This document shows, one piece after another, positions 5,332 to 5,469 of a stretch of 5,469 nucleotides of DNA. The stretch comes from an uncultured Bacilli bacterium (GTDB lineage Bacteria > Bacillota_I > Bacilli_A > RF39 > UBA660), in assembly GCA_948999435.1 (NCBI GenBank), contig CARJCM010000067.1:1-5469 (forward strand), read 5' to 3'. Under the pieces are notes generated by a model. That model was not told where the DNA came from. It worked only from the letters and a program-made list of their open reading frames with translations, and made no database searches. The position numbers were made by a program, and so were the translations under genes. Each line of letters begins with the position of its first letter. Positions within the stretch are counted from its first letter, which is position 1.

Positions 5332-5359
5332 ATTTTATGCAAGTTTCCTTGACATATTC

Positions 5360-5388
5360 ATAATATCATAAAAAAGGACTTTTGACAA
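5360..5388 (-). promoter_or_regulatory. Predicted promoter of the antisense RNA
   Basis: On the minus strand TTGTCA (5383-5388) and TATTAT (5360-5365) lie exactly 17 bases apart, each one mismatch from the sigma-A consensus. Transcription from near 5353 would run into the 3' end of the small peptide gene. The -35 overlaps the loop and stem of the hairpin at 5375-5393. Confidence 0.55.
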
Positions 5389-5393
5389 GTCCT
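5370..5393 (-). terminator. Intrinsic terminator, probably of a leftward gene beyond the window
   Basis: On the minus strand AGGACTT and AAGTCCT form a perfect 7-bp stem (5375-5393) with a 5-base loop, followed by a run of six T residues (5375-5370). It would end transcription entering from the right. No recognisable protein is encoded in the 75 bases upstream of it within the window. Confidence 0.65.
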
Positions 5394-5432
5394 CTGTCTA
5401 AACGATTTTTGTGCTTGCCAATTTTCAAATGA

Positions 5433-5461
5433 ATTTCAGTTTTTAATAAATTAACTGAAAT
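5433..5461. repeat. Short inverted repeat near the right edge
   Basis: ATTTCAGTT (5433-5441) and AACTGAAAT (5453-5461) form a perfect 9-bp stem around 11 A/T bases. No T run follows on either strand, so it is not a clear terminator. It may be an operator or part of an untranslated region. Confidence 0.35.
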
Positions 5462-5469
5462 AAGTCTGT

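Larger units (their letters stand above)
5243..5353 (-). ncRNA. Predicted antisense RNA over the 3' end of the small peptide mRNA (candidate antitoxin)
   Basis: A promoter at 5360-5388 and an intrinsic terminator at 5245-5276, both on the minus strand, define a transcript of about 110 nt. It contains no open frame of note. About 90 nt would be perfectly complementary to the peptide mRNA, covering its last codons, its stop codon and its whole 3' hairpin region. Convergent 3' overlap of this kind is known from TxpA/RatA and BsrG/SR4 of Bacillus. No expression evidence is available here. Confidence 0.45.

Noticed and set aside
5364..5469. Minus-strand open frame entering from the right edge
   Set aside because: It has about 33 codons of unremarkable sequence, runs through the terminator hairpin, and shows no recognisable protein motif. 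It could be the tail of a gene, but nothing supports it.
1..5469. CRISPR array, tRNA, rRNA, transposase or integrase genes
   Set aside because: I saw no regularly spaced direct repeats, no cloverleaf with a GTTCRA-type arm and no DDE or recombinase motifs on either strand.

Overview
The window looks like chromosomal DNA of a very AT-rich Gram-positive bacterium (low-GC Firmicutes). Three signs support this: strong AAGGAG-type ribosome binding sites, sigma-A-like promoters with TATAAT -10 elements, and a membrane-anchored GH3 enzyme. The surface protein type at the left edge recalls uncultured gut Bacilli, but that placement is inference. UGA is a real stop codon here: two genes end in TGA and a complete release factor 2 gene is present. 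The code is therefore the standard bacterial one, not the Mycoplasma code.

Left part (1-1940). A secreted or surface protein with a fibronectin-III-like domain runs leftward and off the window. Facing away from it are two tandem, related small regulators, each an XRE helix-turn-helix followed by a CxxC...CxxC zinc-ribbon-like tail. The two divergent transcription units share a 170-base gap. Its centre is an inverted repeat that covers the predicted -35 elements of both promoters, so a regulator bound there could control both directions. The second regulator has its start codon inside a short hairpin and its ribosome binding site in the loop.

Middle (1940-4907, all leftward). In order of transcription: an XRE regulator with two C-terminal membrane segments, a membrane-anchored beta-N-acetylhexosaminidase (NagZ type, cell wall turnover), and peptide chain release factor 2. 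prfB contains the classical autoregulatory +1 frameshift site (GGGAGG, 3 nt, CTT TGA C), so its true start lies 58 bases upstream of where an uninterrupted reading frame begins. Each gene has a plausible promoter of its own. The XRE gene's promoter carries a 13-base palindrome over its -35.

Right part (4908-5469). This stretch would normally be called intergenic, but it holds the most interesting structure. A 30-residue, one-helix hydrophobic peptide has an excellent promoter and a near-perfect Shine-Dalgarno sequence. That Shine-Dalgarno sequence is masked by an adjacent anti-SD hairpin. The 5' end of the predicted mRNA can pair with its 3' end over about 23 base pairs, and the mRNA ends in an intrinsic terminator. 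A convergent promoter and a second terminator on the other strand predict an antisense RNA of about 110 nt over the mRNA 3' end. Together these are the hallmarks of a type I toxin-antitoxin locus. I do not recognise the peptide, so this is a candidate new family. The last 100 bases hold a probable terminator of a leftward gene beyond the window and one more hairpin.
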